A DNA stretch of 64,000 bases from Bradysia coprophila. Taxonomy: Eukaryota; Arthropoda; Insecta; Diptera; Sciaridae. The translations under genes and the position numbers were made by a program. The notes beneath the pieces were generated by a model. That model was not told the origin of the DNA, did not search any database, and saw nothing but the letters and a program-made list of their open reading frames with translations. Location of the stretch: NCBI RefSeq assembly GCF_014529535.1, contig NW_023503409.1, positions 1,240,390 to 1,304,389 of the forward strand, read 5' to 3'. Positions 11,755 through 24,100 of this stretch are shown here, one piece after another (positions within the stretch are counted from its first letter, which is position 1; every line of letters begins with the position of its first letter).

Positions 11755-12358
11755 CTATTCTTTCTTAGTGTCGCTGCTACTACTACCCTTCTCTTTGCGA
11801 TGCTTTTCACGAATGTAGTCGTTTAGACCTTCACGATTTCGGCTTATTTCAATAGCCCAAAACTGTATTCGAATCACCAAAATCGAATTGTCCGGTCCGA
11901 ATTCTCGACTTGCATCGGTTCGAATCAACGACCCAAAACTGTAATCGTCCAACTTGTTGAATTTCTCGATGAACGATCGCCATTTTACCTTCCCTTCGGC
12001 GCTTTTGATTTCATTTTCATCGATGCATTTGACATCCATGTGTGGGAAGTCTTGTCTGAATGTAGTGTAAATTTCGTCGTCGTACGGTGTTAATCGCAGG
12101 CCTCTCGGATCGACACTGCACAGAAGCTGATGAAAAAATAATTAGAAAATTTATTTTGCGACCGAATTAGATTGTTTGTTGGGTATACTAACGTTGAAAT
12201 AAACTTCGGCATGCTCGAATGCCTTCATTGCCCACATTTCCTCGACCAAAGAATCATTATCGAATTCCTCTGCTGGACGCGCTAATACATCCTGATCGTT
12301 AATGAAGCGTTAAAATTATAACCATTTTGTTGTCTATACAACGATTTTCACTTACCAT
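11755..12358 (-). CDS. PBDC1: PBDC1-family protein
   Basis: Three minus-strand exons, 12358-12356 (only the ATG), 12291-12193 and 12126-11755, join to 157 residues. The body has the family hallmarks MWAMKAFEHAEVYFN, SVDPRGLRLTPYDDEIYTTF and FWAIEISRNREGLNDYI. PBDC1 (yeast YPL225W) is a small conserved cytosolic protein; the yeast homologue has been linked to eEF1A folding. The first coding exon holds just the initiator codon before a 64-bp intron. The gene is tail-to-tail with NAA10 with about 100 bp between the stops. Confidence 0.9.
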
Positions 12359-12389
12359 GATTATCACTGATCTTTTCAGCAAAAATACA

Positions 12390-12660
12390 AGTCCTTTCTG
12401 AGAGAATAATGTGCGGATTGGATTGGGCTGTGTTCTCAACAAATTTTTATGACAATTGCAGGTTATGTTACTTATTGTGAAAAGAACAAACCGAAGAGCC
12501 GCCGCAAAAGTCATCCCCTGTCGAGAGAAAGTATTGTAAGGAAGGTCCGATTTTTGGCAACCATTTGTTCTGAGTGATTTATTGTTTTTCTTATCTTTTA
12601 CAAAATCCCGCAATTCCGAATTTTGTTGGTTTTAACACAGATTGTGGATTTTCTTTTAAA
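12390..12660. repeat. Dispersed repeat, copy 1
   Basis: The segment shares long stretches with 17536-18020, including CAAACCGAAGAGCCGCCGCA, AGTCATCCCCTGTC and GTTGGTTTTAACACAG. It is shorter than the second copy by an internal gap. The upstream part looks like an intron end followed by a short coding-like segment, so the family may have captured a gene piece. Confidence 0.55.
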
Positions 12661-12762
12661 TCGACTTCACTTCATTACCGACACTTGATGATAAAAAGCA
12701 GTTTTTGCATGAAGAAAATACGATTTTTCCTAATATTTTGATCAAACATTTTCAATTAACGC

Positions 12763-13567
12763 AAAATTTTGCTTGAAAAAGTTAAGATATCTTTGAAGCT
12801 AAATGCCAATAAGTCCCAAGCCATTGTATTCGAGGATTCTAGATTCTTGTCGTCGAATTTGTTCCCTCCTGTCCTGCTAGGTAGTGTAGTCGTTCCATAT
12901 GCAGACAAGGTTCTTAACCTAGGACTTGTCATGGACAAAAGACTGACATTCAGAGACCAGGTGCGCTTGATCTGTTCCAGGGTATTTGCTAGACTTCGTA
13001 GTCTCTGGCATCAAGGCCATGTTTTCTCTTGTAAGATTCGGATGATGCTGAAGACCCTCACTTGGAAGAAATGTCATTTAGCATTTAGAAAAATGTCAGG
13101 ATTTGACTCATTCCAAGTTAACGTCTTAAATCTCTTATACTGCCGGCCTTTACGTATTGTGACTCGGTTTATTCGACAAATTTGTCGGCCGCTGATGCTC
13201 GGTCGTTGGAGGGAGCTTTTAGTGCCTGTGTGCGTTTTGTGTATGGATTGAGGCGCTACGACAGTACTCGGGATCACGTTGAAGGATTGTTAGGTTGTGA
13301 CATTATGACGTATGTTAAACGTTCTTGGACGTAGTGTCTGGTAGCACCTTGGAGTAAGTTTTTTGTTCATTTATGTTATTATTTTCTCATTTATTGCCGC
13401 ATTGAAGTAGTTTTGTGTTTTTAATGTTTCTCGTTTTAATTTGTCTTTTTCTTTCCGTTGTGTTGATAGAGAGAGTTTTATAGTGTGAATTTAATCGTAA
13501 GGATATTTGTACAAGGTTTTTCCTTTTTGTCCTGTGATAAAAAACGTTGAATTGAATTGAATTGAAT
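12763..13567 (+). mobile_element. 5'-truncated non-LTR retrotransposon (LINE) 3' end
   Basis: The plus-strand translation carries the end of a jockey/R1-like reverse transcriptase (LNANKSQAIVF, LNLGLVMDKRLTF, CSRVFARLRSLW), followed in shifted frames by ACVRFVYGLRRYDSTRDHV. The element ends in a repeated TTGAA tail at 13547-13567, the simple-repeat 3' end expected of target-primed insertion. Only about the last 800 bp are present and the frame is interrupted, so it is a dead copy. Confidence 0.8.
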
Positions 13568-13807
13568 ATTCATTGCTACTTAATTATTAGTCATTTGTTT
13601 CGTTTTATTTACAATATCAAATGAATAAATCGCAAAAAACGTAATTTCCCCATACAAATTGAGCCGTTTATCACCGACAGAACGCTTGAAATTTCGATAA
13701 AAATGTGAACAATAGTATAACTGTAAACACGAAATTTGACTGGCCGAACGAACACGATTTCATCCACATATGAAACTTGACAATAGACCATTGTCAATGT
13801 CGTTTGA

Positions 13808-13913
13808 GACGTCAAATAAGCTGTCATTTTCACAAAGCTAACCACAATATTAAAAAAAATTCATTGTCATTGTTTGAGGTTAGCTTTGTGAAATTGACAA
13901 CTTATTTGACACT
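13808..13913. repeat. Inverted repeat with 36-bp arms
   Basis: Arms 13808-13843 and 13878-13913 are inverted copies (core CACAAAGCTAACC and its complement) with a few mismatches and a 34-bp centre, a small MITE-like foldback. The rest of 13568-14214 shows only minor hairpins, for example near 14008-14048, and no gene. Confidence 0.65.
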
Positions 13914-14214
13914 ATTTTAGAGAGAAGTACCGCTATTTGACACTGATCTATTCGTTTGGCCTTGGAACAGACCTATGGTAATGGATTGATCCGCTTTTTA
14001 TATGGAGAATCAGAGAGATGATAATATATCGACATACTATCGTCTCTCTGTGGAGAATTTATCTACAGTGCTAAAATTTATGTTGCAATGAAACTGAACG
14101 TTTCAAAGTAGTTTATGCTGAAATAATAAGATGAATTATGTGTTAAGGCAATGTAAATGGCGCTTTGCTCATATGAAATTTGCATTTACATTGTCTAATC
14201 ACGTAAAGCGCAGT

Positions 14215-14326
14215 ATGTATACGTGAGCCCAAATTTATATTCTGACGAAGATTTTCCCCTTGGGGTCGGGCTATCACGTCCCAACTCGTTAAAATGAAAA
14301 TTTGAACCCACGGACGTAATATACTA
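14215..14326. repeat. MITE related to the one at 29434-29564
   Basis: The right end (CCACGGACGTAATATACTAT) and the centre (GTCGGGCTATCACGTCCC) match the element at 29434-29564, with the centre in inverted form. The left terminal repeat is more diverged. It abuts the start of the TFIIE-alpha duplication at 14328. Confidence 0.55.
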
Positions 14327-14327
14327 T

Positions 14328-15411
14328 TTTAAACAATATATTGTAAGAAACCGGCTGTTGGTAAATTTCCATACAGAAACTGTAGTATAACATAAACATA
14401 ATTTTCTAGTGCGGCCTGGGTACTGATATAATTGACAATTTTTCGAATATATTTTAATTTTCAATGACAGCGGTGACAGTGTGGACCATACGATCTCATT
14501 TCAACTGAACTGTCATAATATACAAAAAGAAGAGTTTTGTACGATTTTAGTTGTTGATATATTGTTGAGTTGTAACAATTAACCGGAATACTTATCGGAG
14601 ATTTCACCAGCTCAACTAAAGTAATCCAAAGTTCGACTTGTTTACTAAGGCATGTCGCTAGTGAATATGTTGGTGATATAAGGAAATTATTAAAGTCTTG
14701 TTCTGATTCCGACAATTAATTAAAAACAAACACAATGAGTGATCGTAAAGAGCAGCGTGACCAACAGCAGTTACTGACGGAAATACCGAGTAGCCCGATT
14801 GGCCTGATTGGTTGTTAGAGGGTTCTATACGATTGAAGATGCCCTCATCGTTGATATGGTTGATATGCTAGTTAGAAATCCTTGTAAGTCAACACATTCG
14901 ATTTAGTGTAGCATAGATGTAATAACGGCCCTTACCAACAGGTATGAAAGAGGACGATGTTTGCGAGCTGCTGAAATTCGAACGAAAACAGTTGCGCGCT
15001 CAGATCTTCATATTTGAAACGGATAAATTTCTTCAAATTCGGTGAAAATGGAAACTGGACCGGATGGTAAAGCTGCCAAAGTAAACTATTACTTCATAAA
15101 TTACAAAACATTCGTCAATGTTGTCAAATACAAATTGGATCTGATGCGAAAGCGAATGGAAACTGAAGAACGGGACGCCACCAGTCGAGCTAGTTTCAAG
15201 TGTCCCAATTGCAATAAAACATTCACCGATTTGTAGGTAAGGCATTTTCACAATGGTAATCCAAACAGGCAAGTGAAATCAAACATTTTTGTTCTACTTT
15301 GCAGGCCGATCAATTCGATTTTCAAACGGGTGAATTTCATTGCACATTCTGTGGGAGCACGGTTGAAGAAGACATATCGGCGCTACCGAAAAAGGACTCT
15401 CGTTTATTATT
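14328..15411 (+). pseudogene. Decayed TFIIE-alpha duplicate (exons 1-3 part)
   Basis: The block copies 18773-20083 including upstream sequence, the first two introns and the beginning of exon 3, so it arose from genomic DNA rather than mRNA. The start [11 protein letters not shown] is kept. A 5-base net loss soon after shifts the frame, there is a 9-base duplication near 14860, and the codon before the second intron has become TAG (15234-15236). Similarity stops abruptly at 15411, where an unrelated RNA-exonuclease sequence begins. The remaining exons 4 and 5 are absent. Confidence 0.88.
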
Positions 15412-16400
15412 CCGTTGGTGTGTCATAGAGAAAAGCAACAACATTGTACTTTTCTCAACAAATTTGAAGTTGTAATGTCAACGAACTCGCAAGGTTTACT
15501 ATCTGCATTGTCGTCATTACCGCTTACATTCAAACAGCGACAAGAGTTGAATAAGCAATTCGGAAGCGTGGAGGCTGCAAGGGATGAAGTTCAACCACTC
15601 GATAATTCTGTATTTCCCAACAGTTCGGACATTCAGGATTCAAAGGAAAGCCAGTGGAGGTCGGTCAAGAAATTTTTCTGTTCTCAGCACTGCAACTGGT
15701 TGATGAAGCATATCCTATGCCCTTGCAAGGTGAACTGGCAAATCATTTCAAAGATTTTGTTATGACCAAAAGTGAATATGTGACAGTGACACCATCAAGT
15801 CCCATGTTTGGTTTGGATTGTGAAATGTGTTACACAAGCGTCTGCTGTAACGAAGTTACTCCGATATCCATTGCCGACGAGAAGTACGAAAGCATTTATG
15901 AAACACTGGTACTGCCGAAGGACAAAATTCTAAACTACTTGACACCGTACTCTGGCATTACAGCAGAGATGATGACAAATGTAACCAAGACACTAGAGCA
16001 AGTTCAGGAAGACGTTGAGCAATTTTTACAGATGACATTTTGGTGGGCCAATCTTTGAATTGCCACTTGATGGCATGCAAATTGATGCATCCATATGTGA
16101 TCGGCAAGAGCGTCATAGTCAAAAGGAATGTGTTTCGGCAACGAGTATCTGAAGAGCCGTGCAATAGCCAGTACCGAGACAGAAAGAATGCAAGCAAAAC
16201 GTCAAAAGATTTCGAACTGTTCAGATAACTGGAAGTAAATGTGCCGTGAAAAAGACCTGCGAATTATCCATTCAAAACAATCTGACGATGACGCATTTAA
16301 ACCTATCTCTGGGAAACTTGGAGACGTCAACAGTCGACAAAACAACGGCTAGTGTTGATCGATGGATATCGAAAGTAGCTGTGAATGGATTATGAATAAA
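15412..16400 (+). pseudogene. REXO5-like RNA exonuclease fragment
   Basis: Pieces in several plus-strand frames match the DEDDh RNA exonuclease family (REXO5/NEF-sp type): MFGLDCEMCYTS (ExoI motif), YSGITAEMM and ILVGQSLN..LMACKLMHPYVI. The later part is out of frame with the earlier part, and the C-terminal half is garbled. No introns are evident in the matched part, so a retrocopied or rearranged fragment is likely. It is joined to the truncated TFIIE-alpha copy at a sharp boundary. Confidence 0.7.
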
Positions 16401-16437
16401 TAGTTAGTAATCAATTGCTTGGACAGTTTTTATTACA

Positions 16438-16778
16438 TTAAATTGCAAATCTTTTCAAAAAGTTTTTTGTTAGATTAAGTTCTCTTGTGATTTGCCGGAC
16501 TGACAACGTTTGTTCGACCATAGTTTTGGTGCGAATTAGTTTTAGACCACCTTTTACGATTTCGCAGAGATTCGCTTTACCGTCCTGCATGACATCCTCT
16601 TCTTCCGAAGGTGAGCCACGACCTGAGCTATCCGTTGTGGAACCATCATCTTCATCTCGTCCAACGCGAACGATGCTTATTATTTTAAGAATTTCCTTCC
16701 TTTGTGCATTCTTCAACGGACGCTGCATGATTTCTTTAACTAAAGCCTCAGATAGGTTGTGGTAGTCGTAAGCCTCGT
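16438..16778 (-). CDS. Unrecognised C-terminal exon-like frame
   Basis: A minus-strand frame of about 113 codons starts just after a good acceptor (TTTCTGCAG at 16787-16779) and ends in a stop at 16438. It reads as a basic, helical protein end with an acidic, Ser-rich centre (SEEEDVMQDG) and KNAQRKEILKIISIV. I do not recognise the family and find no upstream exon on the minus strand. It may be the last exon of a decayed or very spread gene. Confidence 0.35.
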
Positions 16779-17535
16779 CTGCAGAAAGATGTAAAAAATA
16801 TCTGTAGTACTAAAAGGTTTTTCAGAATTTTTTTTAAATAATTTTAAGGTTTTGCACAGCTACTTTTATCTGGATTTGAATTTCAAAAAGTGTGATTCCT
16901 TGTACCACCTTAGGTCAGAAGATTCGGGACTAGAGTTGAAATAAAGGTTAGAAATTGTCAGTGTATGACTAAGACATGCTTTGTCTTGGTGGAAGTGAAT
17001 GGAGGGAAGGAGGTAGAATGTGCGGGAGAGAGAAGGTTGAGTGGAATAAATGAGATAGAGAGATTGTGTTTCATGCGATGTTTCGTTGTGCAGGTACTGC
17101 TACGGGATTCCACAATGTTGTTACTTTCGACTGTCGTTTTTTTTTGTGAAAGAGGACATTCAGGTAGCTGGATTCGGAATGTGTTGTAGAATGTGTTAAC
17201 ACTTCATGTAGAAAAATGAGAGTTAATTTTAACATATTTCTGTTTCTGTTGTACTGGAGTACTTAGTATACATGCGCAAGTGGAGACAAAAAGAGTGAAC
17301 GAATATGTTAAGAATGAAAAAGATGGCAAAAAATTTAAAGCAACGAGTTACCCTTCTAAGACAGCCTCAACTGGGAGTGGGTTATGTCCCCAATTATGTG
17401 AAGTAGGAATAGGAGTCGATTTCAATTTTATTTTTGTTAAATATACTACTTACTCATGATAAATTTGCGGTAGCAAATCGACATTTACAAGAAAAAAAGT
17501 AATTGAAAATCACATTTACGGTGATTCTTAAATAA
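16779..17535. other. No gene recognised
   Basis: AT-rich sequence with a G-rich patch near 16980-17070. A 74-codon plus frame there has no homology I can name. Confidence 0.5.
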
Positions 17536-18020
17536 TTATGGTGTGGATTGATTAGGCTGTGTTTTAAACAAATATTTCTGAAAATTGCAGGTTATGTTAC
17601 CGAGAGGAATTGTGAAAAAAGCAAACCGAAGAGCCGCCGCAGAAGTCATCCCCTGTCAAGAAAAAGTAGTGCAAGGCAAGGTTCTGAAACAACAAGTTAA
17701 AGAACTCACGAAGGATGGTGCCATCAAATTTGTTAAATGCACTCATTAGATATTGTGCAAAAAGTCAACTTGAAAAAAAACTGTTAAGTTGAAATCGTCT
17801 TAAAAAGTTTTAGAAACTTTCGAGTACTCGAAAGTGTATAAACCTGTTCTTTCAGAACCTTGGTACAATTTTTCAAGGTTCAAAACCTTGCAATTTTTCG
17901 CAACCATTTGTTCTATGCGATTTGTCGTTTTTTTATCTCTTACGAAATTCCACAATTTGATCCTTCTTTGAGTTTTGTTTAATTTAGTTGGTTTTAACAC
18001 AGGTTGTGGAAAATCCACTT
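17536..18020. repeat. Dispersed repeat, copy 2 (longer)
   Basis: The segment matches 12390-12660 at both ends, with extra internal sequence that includes GTTCTGAAAC / CTTTCAGAACC inverted words like those at the ends of the element at 43274-43908. An acceptor-like TTGCAG followed by a short basic coding-like stretch is conserved in both copies. Confidence 0.55.
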
Positions 18021-18772
18021 ATTATATATCGAGTGTGTTACAATTCACGTCATAACTGCGTTTCAGAATTTGAATTTTCGATGAATCGATGGACCAATAA
18101 ACTAAAAAATTAATTTCAACGCATTCTTATATGAAAATAAATCGAGTTGACAAAATACAACACTGCCTTTGATTTGGTTGTTGAGCGTTTCATTTTGAAT
18201 TTTCAGCGACTTTATGTGAAACCACTAGTGCCTCACGAAATCAGTTCAAAAATTTTAAATTGTTAAAACAATTGTTACCCCACCCATCCTAAGTGTCAGT
18301 GGGAAGGGTGGAGAGGTTTATCTGAAAGCGACTCTGTTATTGTGTTACTCTGTTAACGTTTACAAGGAATTTTCAAGCTGCTCGAGCCTGAAACACTGTT
18401 TCAGAAACAGCTAGAAGGCTCGTTCGGACAATTTGCTATAGTATACTTAATAAGGAAGGGCGGATTGGTTTTTTTGTCACATATCAGCAGAAACACGAAA
18501 AATAAGAAACTCGTATATCGGGCATTCTCAAAATATTCTCATATTTAAATTTTTTACAAAAACAAAATCTATGAACTTTCCACTCGATTTTACGCCCAAA
18601 TCACATCCACCTTAAACTTAGTCAAACGTGGTTTAACGAAAAAAAATCGCCGTTAAAGTCGTTAGTAATCGTAACCCTATCACAACAGTTGGAGATGCAT
18701 GTACCTTCTCGTCATCATAAATCGATGGTTTCAATATTATTTTGATGATTGAAAGACCGGATAAGGAGATTC
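18021..18772. other. Intergenic, no gene recognised
   Basis: AT-rich unique-looking sequence without coding signal or terminal repeats that I can support. Confidence 0.5.
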
Positions 18773-18995
18773 TTTAAACAATATATTGTGAAAAACCAGC
18801 TCTGTAAGTAAATTTCCATACAAAAACTCAAGGTAGAGTATAGTCCCAAATGCTGTTCATATTGTTAAAAATAACAATAATATGCCTACTATTCAATCCA
18901 CGACCTATTTGATAAAATATTTCTATCAGGTTCGATCGAGAGCATCATCGTCTAAAACACAAAACGTATTTTCTGGTGCGGCATTGATACTGCTC

Positions 18996-19112
18996 ATAGA
19001 GTTGCACGGCATGGTGGCGCTGTCGATCAAAGGAAACCACAAAAATTGGGAAACCAGACATGTTCAAATAATGACAGCGCCACCATGCCACCTCTCGAGT
19101 GTAACTCTATGG
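18996..19112. repeat. Small inverted-repeat insertion upstream of TFIIE-alpha
   Basis: CATAGAGTTGCACGG and GGCATGGTGGCGCTGTC at 18996-19025 are mirrored by GACAGCGCCACCATGCC and AACTCTATG at 19073-19112. The equivalent position in the TFIIE-alpha duplicate (around 14400) lacks it, so it inserted after the duplication. Confidence 0.65.
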
Positions 19113-19403
19113 TACTGCTATATTCGGCAATTTCTCAAATCTTCTGAACCTGACCATACGTTCTCATTTCAATCGAACTGTCATAATAGAAAAAAGAAGA
19201 AGAGTTTGCATGATTTTAGTTGTTGATATATTGTTGAGTTGTAACAATTAACCGGAATACTTATCGAAGATTTCACCAGCTCAACTAAAGTCATCCAAAG
19301 TTCGACTTGTTTACTAAGGCATGTCGCTAGTGAATATGTTGGTGATATAAGGAAATTATTAAAGTTTTGTTCTGATTCCGACAATTAATTAAAAACAAAC
19401 ACA

Positions 19404-20958
19404 ATGAGTGATCGTAAAGAGCAGCGTGACCAACAGCGGTTACTGACGGAAATACCGAGTAGCCTAAAACAATTGGCCCGATTGGTTGTTAGAGGGTTCT
19501 ATACGATTGAAGATGCCCTCATCGTTGATATGCTAGTTAGAAATCCTTGTAAGTCAAACATTCGATTTAGTGTAGCATAGCTGTAGTAACAAGCGGCTTT
19601 TACCAACAGGTATGAAAGAGGACGATATTTGCGAGCTGCTGAAATTCGAACGAAAACAGTTGCGCTCTCGGATCTCCATACTTAAAACGGATAAATTTCT
19701 TCAAATTCGATTGAAAATGGAAACCGGACCGGATGGTAAAGCTGCCAAAGTCAACTATTACTTCATAAATTACAAAACATTCGTCAATGTTGTCAAATAC
19801 AAATTGGATCTGATGCGAAAGCGAATGGAAACTGAGGAACGGGACGCCACCAGTCGAGCTAGTTTCAAGTGTCCCAATTGCAATAAAACATTCACCGATT
19901 TGGAGGTAAGGCATTTTCACAATGGTAATCCAAACAGGCAAGTGAAATCAAACATTTTTGTTCTACTTTGCAGGCCGATCAATTGTTCGATTTTCAAACG
20001 GGTGAATTTCATTGCACATTCTGTGGGAGCACGGTTGAAGAAGACATGTCGGCGCTACCGAAAAAGGACTCTCGTTTATTATTAGCTAAATTCAATGAAC
20101 AGCTTCAACCACTTTACGATTTGCTTCGAGAAGTTGAAGATATAAAATTGTCACCGGAATGCCTCGAACCGGAACCAACGGATTTAGATTCGATACGAGG
20201 GTATGGATCTAAACCAAACGTACAGGCCGACCAAAGAAATGTCCTGACAATGTTTTGTTTTCCAGACTCAATAAGCAAACGTCTCGTCTACCCAACGAAC
20301 CATGGTCCGGTGAAGCGACCAGAAATCAAGGTTTTGCTGTGGAAGAAGCCCGCGTCGACGTCACCATTGGCGGTTCGGATATTCCAGATGCAGTTAAACA
20401 AAAAGACCGTCCAGTTTGGATGACTGAAAGTACGGTCATTACAAATGATACCGCTACGATGGATAGTGCAGACTCAATATTGGAAAAGGCCGCACAGTCT
20501 TCCACCCAAAGCAGTGGGACAAATTCAACATCAACGACGAGAAATCGAAAAGAAAATGAGGACATTATGTCTGTGTTGCTGCAACATGAAAAGCAGCAAG
20601 GAATTCGATCGAATGCAGCAGTCAAAGGGCTGGGTGGTGGCAATTCCAGCGATTCGAGTGACGATGAAAATGAAATCGATAACACAGAGATACGTACGTC
20701 GAATAATTTTTTGAATGTTATTCTGAACTGGATGTCCTGTTCCGAGGTTAGATTCTAATTGAAAATTGTTTTTTTTTTATTCCAGCTGACATTGATATCA
20801 TGGAGTCAGATTCAGACGACGATTCGCCAACAGTCATGGTTGCCGGAAGACCACATTCGATCGATGAGATCAACGACGAATTAATTGCACAGATGACCCA
20901 ACAGGAGAAGGATACTTACATTCAAGTTTACCAAGATCATTTTTCAGAATACATTTAG
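19404..20958 (+). CDS. TfIIEalpha: Transcription initiation factor IIE subunit alpha
   Basis: Five exons (19404-19548, 19610-19905, 19974-20200, 20266-20693, 20786-20958) join in frame to 422 residues. The N-terminal half is the winged-helix region, followed by a zinc ribbon (CPNC ... CTFC) interrupted by intron 2. The middle contains the family block [12 protein letters not shown] and [10 protein letters not shown]. The C-terminus is acidic ([11 protein letters not shown]) with a conserved end motif ([10 protein letters not shown] ... [11 protein letters not shown]). TFIIE-alpha pairs with TFIIE-beta to recruit and stimulate TFIIH at RNA polymerase II promoters. AATAAA lies near 21049. A partial decayed copy is at 14328-15411. 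The gene converges on REV3. Confidence 0.95.
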
Positions 20959-21150
20959 AAAACATTTATTAAGCCAAATGTCAGTCATGTGGACGAGTGA
21001 ATGTATACGGTTGAATATCGATTGAAAGTCGAGCCGATGAATGGAAATAAAAAGTACAAAAAAAAATATCTAAAAAAGCAGCCGTACTTACTAAGCATCT
21101 GGTACAGTTCCGATGTGTTCAAATAAAAGTCTGGCTTGTTGTAAAACTTT

Positions 21151-24100
21151 TTACGAAAATTGCTCTTCCAACAATTCTCGAAAGTATTCGAGCTGTTTAT
21201 TTTCACGCTTCCATGTATTACTCACAAATAGCACCGGACAGTCTAACGAATTACAATCGGTATGATATGATCGGCCACAGCACGACTCGCAGAGACGTTG
21301 TGCCATATTAAATTTACGTTCTAAATGAGTTGCTTTCAATGAAAGAATCACAGCACTTTTATGTGGTTGCCGCTGGCAATTTGCACAAATTCCATTTTGC
21401 GTCTGTTCGCCACAATCGATGACACAGCTGGTTGTTGAAAAGTATTGAGATATTGTACTCTTCTTGGCATTATTTTTGGCTATAACCGTTGATGCGGTCG
21501 ATGTCATGGCTAATGACTGGTATGTACGAGGCAGATCAGCAAACCTATTTGGAATATGATTTTATCAGAAAGATCATTCGGATGGAAAAGTGATTTACAC
21601 CAACCATTGATTGACGTCAACGCCAATCAGCAATAGGCAACGGTTCAGTGGCGGTATAATCACTTTGGTTATGTAGTACATTGCGTTTATTTTGAGTCCT
21701 TCGTCGGACAAGTATTCATGTGGACTGCGTACGAGACGAATAAGTGGAACGCCTGGCGGCCCATTTATTATCACGTAAGGGACTCGTTCTCCTCTACGTG
21801 GCTCGGCACGACGATCACTTTCTTTCCATTTTCTGACAAAAGATTAAATGGAATGGTCACGTCAACAAAATGTGGATTCATCGCAAATAATTTGCTTACC
21901 TAGTTAATTCTAGTGCTGGAACGCATGCACTGGGTTTGTAACCGTCAATACCGCGAAATTCCTTAGCAAAAATTAAATCCTGAATGTTCGCACGTCCTGA
22001 CAAAATTTTGCTAAACTGCCGACAAATGTATTTCTTAACAATGCTGACGTCCAGCGTTTCAAAGAGCAGTTTCAGTGTCTTCTCAAGCATCTGAAGTTCA
22101 ATGAATATGATTAGAACGAATGGGGTTTATCTCTTTAATCATCAAGTCACCTTAGCAACGGCAGGACATCCATCACGCCGAACAGTTTCGATGCCTTTAG
22201 CCTCGTAGGTTGGTTCTTTTTGGTCAGGTGATTCGTACATAAAACCGACATAGCGTTTTTTCGTCTGGAAAATGGTTTCTTGGTCAACAAAGTCAAAAGA
22301 CTACTTCCGGAGTTTACAATACCTGCAAAATGGCCGGCTGGTAGACTTTTTCTAATTTCAGTTTAACTGGGTACGGATTGTCATTGGTCACAGCGTCGGC
22401 AATTTGGCTTCCAATTTTAAAAGCTTCTTCACGAGATTTTCCCGGACAGAGAACGAACAGCGAATCTGTGTCACCGTAGACCACATGAGATTCCCATTTC
22501 TTTTTCTTCTGTACCATTTTGATTGCCCGTTCTAACGTTTCACGTCCCTTACTAACCACACTATCGCCAACTTCTACGCAAGGCATTCGTCCACTGAAAT
22601 TGGCTGCAGTATAACCATAAGTAACATTCGCCATCAATTTCAAACCGAGTTGTCGCGAATGAAGAATCTTCTGCAGAAGTTTATCGTTCTTGTGTAATTT
22701 CATCGATTGTTTCACCATCAGCCGTGTGTCCAAAATTTCACGCAACATTCGAGGTAGCACGCCCTCACGTACGACAGATTTAACGAACACAGCACCGCAA
22801 GGACTTATGTTAACCAAATCCTTTTCGATTAGTTTTCGTAGAAGGCTGGGAGACACTCGCAACTGGGACGCACCAAACTCGAACGGATGTGACCTAATTT
22901 CGATGTGATTTACTATTAGAAATTTTTGTTTTCAATTAATGTCGTTCGTGATCTTACTTTCCTAGCAATTCAACGCGTCCGAGGCAAGTTGAAAAGCAAT
23001 AATTGTACGCAATTATCATGCTGGGATATAAACTTTGAAAATCCAAAACTATCAGTGGATCAGCATACAGCCGAGAATGTGGTTCCAATATCAAGGGTAA
23101 ATACTCCGGTGCTTTCATGTGAGCTCTCTGTTGTACACTAGGTGAGACTGATATAATGTTGCGGGGTTTTGCAATTCTGGTACAAAATGGGAAGAATTGT
23201 CAGTAGAATTTTTCGATTAAAATTTCGATAAAGACACCAACCTCAACATCATGCTCTCCACTCGAAACTGCGAGCCCCGTGACAGTACCTCGAAAAATTG
23301 TATTCCAAATAACTTTGCTAGTTCACACGTTCGACCAATCAAATCCAATTGATTCAAAAGGTCAAGATTGCCTACACCTAATTTATTAAGAGAAAACAAT
23401 CATGAATCTGACAATACAGCCGTATCTTGGTGATGTGGTGGATTAATTGATAAATCTACACTTAGGGACCACTAATTGGGAATTCTTATTTGATATTGCT
23501 ACTTACATCGCTCAATATAATACTCGAAAACAATCCATTTGGTCAGTTCTTTGGTCCACATTTTGGTCCGATCACGAAATGTATGTGAGGGTATCCGACG
23601 ATGTAGTATGTGGTACATTACATTTTCGAACGTGTACGATGTCAATGCAATCTCTGACCGCAGCAATCGCCACACGTTCAAGAAAATTCTACCCGACAAT
23701 TTGATTTCATATTCGCTTTCACCATCCACATCACGCTCCTCATCATTATTCACAATTTTATTGAGTTTTTCCGATGTGACACGCGACAGAAGTGACGGCA
23801 TATTGATATCGATTGCGTATCCCCGTTGTATCACATAGCCCCAAGATGACATTTCGATTTCATAGCCGGCAAATATATCCGGATCCCACAGAGCGATCAA
23901 TTTTAACAGCTCGAACAGCAGTTCTTTTTCGGTGCTGGTAAAGCATACACGCAGGTCTTTGTACATCTTTTGTAAAACGGGAGCTTGTTGTGATTCGGAC
24001 GATCTAACACAAATAAATCCCTTCACTGCTCTAGGAATGTTTCGGTAATTTTCAGGAACTTCACTTTGTATCGAATAAAACAAACAATTGATTTCATCGT

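Noticed and set aside
18882-19226. 114-codon plus-strand frame upstream of TFIIE-alpha
   Set aside because: It runs through a small inverted-repeat insertion and is absent from the duplicated copy of the region.
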